Part shown: piece by piece, positions 52,684-59,561 of the stretch
Numbering within the stretch: the stretch's first letter is position 1
Layout: each line of letters starts with the position of its first letter
Source: Oceanicaulis sp.
Lineage (GTDB): Bacteria; Pseudomonadota; Alphaproteobacteria; Caulobacterales; Maricaulaceae
Direction: 5' to 3'
NCBI GenBank assembly: GCA_020832735.1
Contig: JAFIEB010000124.1
Coordinates: forward strand, 1-59,561
DNA length: 59,561 nucleotides
Position numbers and translations under genes: made by a program
Notes under the pieces: generated by a model
Seen by the model: only the letters and a program-made list of their open reading frames with translations
What the model was told of the DNA's origin: nothing
Database searches by the model: none

Positions 52684-53829
52684 ATGGGCGTATTTTCCCA
52701 GAGCGTCCCCCGCGGCCTGCGCGAGAAGCTTTATGAGATCAACTGGGCCTTCGTGCTGCTGATCATCCTGATCGGGCTGATCGGCGTGGGCATGCTGTAT
52801 TCGGTGGAGGGCGGCGCCTGGGACCCGTACGCCTCGCGCCATTCGGTGCGCTTCGCCGCCGGCCTGGCCGTGATGCTGGGGGTGGCCATGGCGCCGCCGC
52901 GCTTCTGGATGGGCGTGGCCTATCCGGCCTATATCGGCGCGCTCGTCCTCCTGATCGGCGTGGAGCTTTTCGGGGTAACCGCGATGGGCGCCAAACGCTG
53001 GCTCGAGCTCGGCCCGATCCGGATGCAACCTTCTGAAATCATGAAGATTGCACTGGTTCTGGCGCTGGCGCGCTATTACCACGATCTCGCTGCGGAGCGG
53101 GTGTCGAGCCTGGCCGGGCTGATCCTGCCGCTGATCATGATCGCGGTCCCGGTGCTGCTGGTCTCGCGCCAGCCTGATCTGGGCACTGCGGTGCTGATCG
53201 GGGCGACCGGGATGATCATGGTGTTCCTGGCCGGCCTGTCGTGGCGGGTCATCGGCGTGGGTGCGGTGTTCGGCGCGGTGGGCGCCTGGGGCGTCCTGAC
53301 CTATGCGCTGAAGGACTATCAGCGCGATCGCATCTTCACATTTCTTGACCCGGAGGCCGATCCGCTGGGGTCAGGCTATCAGATCCTTCAGTCCAAGATC
53401 GCGCTGGGTTCGGGGGGGCTCACCGGCAAGGGCTATATGCAAGGCAGCCAGGCCCACCTCAATTATCTGCCTGAAAAGCAGACCGACTTCATATTCACGA
53501 TGCTGGGCGAGGAGTTCGGCTTTGTCGGCTGCATGGTGGTGCTTGGGCTTTACGCCATGCTGCTGGCCAATTGCGTGATGATCGCGGGATCGTGCAAGTC
53601 CACCTTCCTGCGCCTGGTGGTGATGGGCGTGGCGTCCACCTTCGCCTTCTATGTCTTCATCAATGCCGGCATGGTCATGGGCCTGTTCCCGGTCGTCGGG
53701 GTGCCGCTGCCCATGATCTCCTATGGCGGGTCAGTGATGTTGACGGTGCTGTTCGGGCTGGGCCTCATCCTGGGCGCTCACGTTCATCGCGGCGCTGAAC
53801 CGCCCAAGGGCGCGGGTCTGTTCGGATGA
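52684..53829 (+). CDS. rodA: Rod-shape glycosyltransferase RodA (SEDS family)
   Basis: The product is 381 aa, about ten membrane helices. It is the SEDS peptidoglycan polymerase that pairs with PBP2. Visible family motifs are G-A-K-R-W-L-E-L-G-P-I-R-M-Q-P-S-E-I-M-K near residue 100, L-P-E-K-Q-T-D-F-I-F near 262, and P-L-P-M-I-S-Y-G-G-S near 343. It closes the mreB operon; the 144 bp after it before the NSS gene show no clear terminator. Confidence 0.96.
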   Translation: MGVFSQSVPRGLREKLYEINWAFVLLIILIGLIGVGMLYSVEGGAWDPYASRHSVRFAAGLAVMLGVAMAPPRFWMGVAYPAYIGALVLLIGVELFGVTAMGAKRWLELGPIRMQPSEIMKIALVLALARYYHDLAAERVSSLAGLILPLIMIAVPVLLVSRQPDLGTAVLIGATGMIMVFLAGLSWRVIGVGAVFGAVGAWGVLTYALKDYQRDRIFTFLDPEADPLGSGYQILQSKIALGSGGLTGKGYMQGSQAHLNYLPEKQTDFIFTMLGEEFGFVGCMVVLGLYAMLLANCVMIAGSCKSTFLRLVVMGVASTFAFYVFINAGMVMGLFPVVGVPLPMISYGGSVMLTVLFGLGLILGAHVHRGAEPPKGAGLFG

Positions 53830-53973
53830 TCCGGCAGGCGCCCCGGCCAGCTTGACCGGGCGCGCCGTATCGCCCACCCTCTCGCGCCAGAAAGCCCCGT
53901 GTGAGCGGGGGAATCACAAGAGGCCGGGCAGTCATCAGGACTGACAGCCGGCGATTTCGGGGGAGACGACGGG

Positions 53974-55344
53974 ATGGCTGCCGGCGGCGGAACGATTACC
54001 TGGAACACACGGTTCGGATTCCTGATGGCGGCCATCGGCTCGTCGGTGGGGCTCGGGAATTTCTGGCGCTTTCCCTATACGGCGGGCGAGAATGGCGGAT
54101 CGGCCTTCGTGCTGGTCTATCTGGCCTGCGTGGCGCTGATCGCCTTCCCGATCCTGATCGCCGAACTCTCGGTGGGCCGCCATGCCCGGCGCTCTGCGGT
54201 GGGCTCCACGCGCAAGATGGCGTTTGACGCCGGCGCGTCTGAAATGTGGTCCATCGCCGGCTGGGTCGCCATGGCCGGCGGCGTGATGATCCTGTGCTTC
54301 TACTCGGTCGTGGCCGGCTGGGTGGCCGCCTATGTCTTCCAGATGGCTACGGGCGTCTTCGTCAACGCTCCGCCCGAAACGGTGTCGGCTGCGTTCGGGG
54401 AGCTGGTCAGCGACACCCCCACCGTGATCGGCTGGCATACGATGTTCATGGCGGTGACCATCGCCATCGTCTCATTCGGCGTGACCCGCGGGATCGAGCG
54501 GGCGGTGACCATCCTGATGCCGATTTTCTTCCTGATGCTGTTGGGGCTGGTCGTTTATGCGGGCATGACCGGTGATATGGGCGCGGCGCTGAACTATCTG
54601 TTCGCGCCCGATTTCAGCGAGCTCAGCGGCCAGACTCTCATTGCAGCGCTGGGCCAGGCCTTCTTCTCGATCGGGGTCGGGTCAGCGATCATGATTACCT
54701 ATGGGTCGTACCTCAAACGCGAGGACAATCTGGCCCAGTCGGCGGGCATTATTACGGGCGCCGATACGATGGTGGCCATCATTGCGGGCCTGGCGATCTT
54801 CCCCTTCGTGTTCGCCTTCGGGCTGGATCCGGAAGCCGGGCCGGGCCTGTTCTTCGAGACGCTCCCGTCGGTGTTCGCCCAGATGCCGGGCGGACAGTGG
54901 GTGGGCACCGCCTTCTTCACCCTTGCCTTCATCGCAGCCCTGACCAGCTCGATCTCGCTGCTTCAGGTGATCGTCTCCTTCGGTCAGGAGCATACCGATT
55001 TCGGCCGCGTCGGCTCGGCGCTGTTCTTCGGCGCGATCATCTTCATGTTTGGCGTGGGTGCAGCCTTCTCGGGCGGTTTCTTCGATGTGCTCGACAAGAT
55101 GTCGGGCACGGTGCTGCTGCCGCTGGGCGGGCTTCTGATCGCGGTGTTCACCGGCTGGGTGGTGTCCAAGCAGCTCATGCTCACCGAGCTGAACCAGGCC
55201 AGCGCCGCCTTCTTCAGCTACTGGCGCTTCACCATCCGCTGGATTGCGCCCATCGCGGTGGCGCTGATCATCATCGCTGGCTTGGCCGATGCGTTCGGCA
55301 TGCCGCTGCCCCTGTTCGGGCAGACGGAGGTCGCGACCGACTGA
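53974..55344 (+). CDS. Neurotransmitter:sodium symporter (NSS) family transporter
   Basis: The product is 456 aa with about eleven to twelve helices. It is a sodium-dependent transporter of amino acids or similar small molecules. The first helix carries G-L-G-N-F-W-R-F-P-Y with the unwound substrate site, then G-E-N-G-G-S-A-F-V-L-V-Y. Segments such as Q-A-F-F-S-I-G-V-G-S-A-I-M and A-A-L-T-S-S-I-S-L-L also fit. ATG 53974 has GGGGAG upstream. Bacterial members are often annotated as tyrosine or tryptophan transporters, but the substrate is unknown here. Confidence 0.92.
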   Translation: MAAGGGTITWNTRFGFLMAAIGSSVGLGNFWRFPYTAGENGGSAFVLVYLACVALIAFPILIAELSVGRHARRSAVGSTRKMAFDAGASEMWSIAGWVAMAGGVMILCFYSVVAGWVAAYVFQMATGVFVNAPPETVSAAFGELVSDTPTVIGWHTMFMAVTIAIVSFGVTRGIERAVTILMPIFFLMLLGLVVYAGMTGDMGAALNYLFAPDFSELSGQTLIAALGQAFFSIGVGSAIMITYGSYLKREDNLAQSAGIITGADTMVAIIAGLAIFPFVFAFGLDPEAGPGLFFETLPSVFAQMPGGQWVGTAFFTLAFIAALTSSISLLQVIVSFGQEHTDFGRVGSALFFGAIIFMFGVGAAFSGGFFDVLDKMSGTVLLPLGGLLIAVFTGWVVSKQLMLTELNQASAAFFSYWRFTIRWIAPIAVALIIIAGLADAFGMPLPLFGQTEVATD

Positions 55345-55376
55345 CCCGCGCGCGGGATTTTACCGGTCCGGACATG

Positions 55377-55410
55377 AAAAACCCCGGCGCAGTCGTGCGC
55401 CGGGGTTTTC
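55377..55410 (+). terminator. Bidirectional Rho-independent terminator after the NSS gene
   Basis: ACCCCGGCGC (55381-55390) pairs with GCGCCGGGGT (55397-55406) with loop AGTCGT; AAAA before and TTTT after lengthen the pair to a 14-bp stem that could work in both directions. It separates the NSS gene from the convergent wall-hydrolase gene. Confidence 0.9.
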
Positions 55411-55457
55411 TGTTATGGGGTTGGCAAGCGCGGCGCGTGCGCCGCTTCAAGCAGCGG

Positions 55458-56210
55458 TCAGAGTTCGCGTTCGATCAGCAGACGGCGCTCTGACGAATTG
55501 GGCGGGCGGTAGAAGATGTGCGACCCGATGCGCCGGGTCTGGACCAGCGAGCTGTTCCAGTACGGATCCACCGCGATGGTGTGGAAGTGCGTCGCCGAGC
55601 GCGTGACCGGACGGGCGAAGCCCATCAGGGCGTGGTCGGCGACCAGCTCGGCGCGCCGCCAGGCGCGTCCATAAGGTGCGCGCTCCACAGAACCGTCGCA
55701 GGTGAACGAGAACTGGCAGCCCGTGGCGCGCTCGGCGCCCTGATAGACCACGCCGCAAACGGTTTCCGGCCAGGCGTTGTGACGCACCCGGTTGAGCACG
55801 ACTTCGGCCACGGCCAGTTGGCCGGCGAAGCTTTCCCCGCGCGCCTCGTAGAAGACCGCTTCAGCCAGGCACTGGCGCTCGCGCGCGTTCAGGCGGGCCG
55901 ATTGCAGATGGCCGGCGTCGAACGTGCGCAGATCATCCAGCGAGCGCGTCAGGACAAACGCGCCGTGATCGGCTTCGGGATTAATGGTGAAGGAGGCGAA
56001 CACCAGCGGCTGGGGCGCATCCCAGTCATGGGCGTCGCCTGCTTGCAGATAGGCGGCGGCCAAGGCGCGCCATACGGCGGCCTCGTCCTGCTCGCGGGCG
56101 CGCTCGGGCGCGATGGACACGGCGCCCGCCACCAGGGCGAACGCACACGCCGCACCGGCGCTTTTAAGCACCATACGGGACCGGCGTATCAGGTCTTTGG
56201 CGGCCAGCAT
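55458..56210 (-). CDS. Cell-wall hydrolase (SleB/CwlJ-like, Hydrolase_2)
   Basis: The product is 250 aa. A signal/anchor helix lies near residues 15-32. The SleB core begins at about residue 112 with L-A-E-A-V-F-Y-E-A-R-G-E (catalytic Glu), and continues with A-V-A-E-V-V-L-N-R-V and C-Q-F-S-F-T-C-D-G. The family contains lytic transglycosylases or amidases of spores; in Gram-negative bacteria it acts on peptidoglycan in the periplasm. The 231 bp upstream to ppdK hold no gene and no promoter I can place with certainty. Confidence 0.87.
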   Translation of the reverse strand: MLAAKDLIRRSRMVLKSAGAACAFALVAGAVSIAPERAREQDEAAVWRALAAAYLQAGDAHDWDAPQPLVFASFTINPEADHGAFVLTRSLDDLRTFDAGHLQSARLNARERQCLAEAVFYEARGESFAGQLAVAEVVLNRVRHNAWPETVCGVVYQGAERATGCQFSFTCDGSVERAPYGRAWRRAELVADHALMGFARPVTRSATHFHTIAVDPYWNSSLVQTRRIGSHIFYRPPNSSERRLLIEREL

Positions 56211-56441
56211 GCAGCCTCCGTCACTGGCGCCCGGCCTGGTGCGCTCGCCATGGAGCGGATCAAAACCGGACGTCGCCTTGCGTCAAGAGTGTTACATGCA
56301 ACTCTTTGCAAGGAATGAACCACGAAGTGAGCAGGTATGCCGCTCAAGGCCGAGGGTCAATAGTTGCGAGGTGGGGCGAAAATTGGGCAAGCCTTGTGCA
56401 CTGCCGCAATAACGCGCCAAGTCACCTGCAAATCAAGGCGG

Positions 56442-59108
<2,667 letters not shown>

Positions 59109-59146
59109 ATCAAGGCCTCATCTCGTGTGCCCGCGGCTTGAAGGCG

Positions 59147-59561
59147 TCAGCCTTCCAGCCGGGTGAAATCGGCCACCGCGTCAGCGGCCGCGCGAATCCG
59201 GGACAGAAGCAATAATCTGTTGCGCCGCACAATACGGTCTTTGTCGTTCACGACAACCGCTTCGAAGAAGGCGTCCACGGGGCTGCGCAGCGCGGCCAGC
59301 GCGGCCATGGCGCCGGAGAAGTCTTCCTCGCCCAGCGCTTTCGCAACGACCGCCTCAGCCGCCTGGATTTCCGCAATCAGCGCCCGCTCCTGCGCCGTGT
59401 CGGCGGTCTTGGCGATGGCGATGAGGAGGGCGGCGGATTGGTCTTCGGAGAGGTCTCCCCCCTCCGTCTGACGCTTCGCGTCAGCCACCTCCCCCGCAGG
59501 CGGGGGAGGAAAACTGTCCGCGCTCTTTCCTCCCCCGTTTACGGGGGAGGTGTCCCGGGCA
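59147..59561 (-). CDS. glyS: Glycyl-tRNA synthetase beta subunit, C-terminal part, with in-frame repeat insertion
   Basis: The frame ends at 59147 with the GlyS C-terminus: E-E-D-F-S-G-A-M-A-A-L-A-A-L-R-S-P-V-D-A-F-F, then V-N-D-K-D-R-I-V-R-R-N-R-L, and R-A-A-A-D-A-V-A-D-F-T-R-L-E-G. Going upstream the frame stays open to the window edge through three GC-rich palindromes, so the protein there reads D-T-S-P-V-N-G-G-G-K-S-A-D-S-F-P-P-P-P, then A-G-E-V-A-D-A-K-R-Q-T. A GTG at 59488 is not a start but an internal valine. The gene encodes the subunit that, with GlyQ, charges tRNA-Gly. The N-terminal part and glyQ would lie to the right. Confidence 0.85.
   Translation of the reverse strand, partial: ARDTSPVNGGGKSADSFPPPPAGEVADAKRQTEGGDLSEDQSAALLIAIAKTADTAQERALIAEIQAAEAVVAKALGEEDFSGAMAALAALRSPVDAFFEAVVVNDKDRIVRRNRLLLLSRIRAAADAVADFTRLEG
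59468..59550. repeat. Three GC-rich palindromes inside the glyS reading frame
   Basis: The palindromes are CTGACGC/GCGTCAG (59468-59484, loop TTC), CCTCCCCCGC/GCGGGGGAGG (59488-59509) and CCTCCCCCGT/ACGGGGGAGG (59529-59550). They are of the same family as the CCCTCCCC/GGGGAGGG hairpins at 8776-8883. On the coding (minus) strand they read without a stop codon in the glyS frame. Confidence 0.85.

Noticed and set aside
59147-59488. A complete 113-aa gene starting at GTG 59488
   Set aside because: The product matches only the C-terminal part of glycyl-tRNA synthetase beta, and the frame is open upstream to the window edge, so it is part of a longer gene.

Overview
The window is about 59.6 kb of high-GC DNA, densely packed with short operons and short intergenic gaps. 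It reads as the chromosome of an alphaproteobacterium, probably a dimorphic, prosthecate type (Caulobacter/Maricaulis/Hyphomonas side of the class). The reasons are a PopZ polar organiser beside TolC, an HflK-HflC-DUF2065-Do protease cluster, a double-length dCTP deaminase, a TIGR02301 protein, an alphaproteobacterial-type curli gene pair and CtrA-like boxes. The taxonomic placement is inferred from gene content and order; no rRNA is present. I saw no prophage, insertion sequence, integrase or CRISPR array.

Layout. 1-7.3 kb: YgfZ (cut by the left edge), a heptosyltransferase-like glycosyltransferase, a dihydroorotase, a TIGR02301 secreted protein, a TrkH potassium transporter, ApaG, dCTP deaminase and ArfB. 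7.3-14.5 kb: SerS, a 370-bp cluster of palindromic repeats, SurE-Pcm, PurB, an MFS transporter and MurL, the epimerase of the alternative D-glutamate route to peptidoglycan. 14.7-18.0 kb: tRNA-Leu(TAA), RadC, a Kef-type antiporter and QueF. 18.0-20.1 kb: a small overlapping operon (28-aa ORF, four-helix membrane protein, XRE repressor) behind four copies of one operator, then a curlin-repeat amyloid gene and a CsgH-like gene.

20.1-28.1 kb: a LOG-family phosphoribohydrolase, a LysM protein, an Atm1-type ABC exporter, an RND adaptor/pump pair and tRNA-Asn. 28.1-32.0 kb: a candidate minus-strand small RNA, a DUF962/Mpo1-like protein, tRNA-Cys, a second PCMT-like protein, TolC and PopZ. 32.0-38.7 kb: a MaoC dehydratase, a 1082-aa tricorn-like protease coupled to an Hpt protein, chorismate mutase, and a VWA/MoxR pair. 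38.9-41.6 kb: a small lipoprotein, a VOC protein, ThyA and a low-GC dihydrofolate reductase sitting on the 3' remnant of an apparently native folA.

41.7-48.2 kb: hflK-hflC-DUF2065-Do protease-miaA-ketol-acid-reductoisomerase-like-VTT membrane protein, mostly overlapping and so probably co-transcribed. 48.2-53.8 kb: the rod-shape operon mreB-mreC-mreD-mrdA-rodA. The right end holds an NSS transporter, a SleB-like wall hydrolase, pyruvate phosphate dikinase and the 3' end of glyS, whose reading frame runs through GC-rich palindromic repeats.

The most interesting signals are the apparent xenologous replacement of folA, the four-operator XRE operon, the curlin mRNA leader that can pair with its own Shine-Dalgarno, the candidate CtrA-controlled sRNA, the repeat insertion translated within glyS, and MurL.
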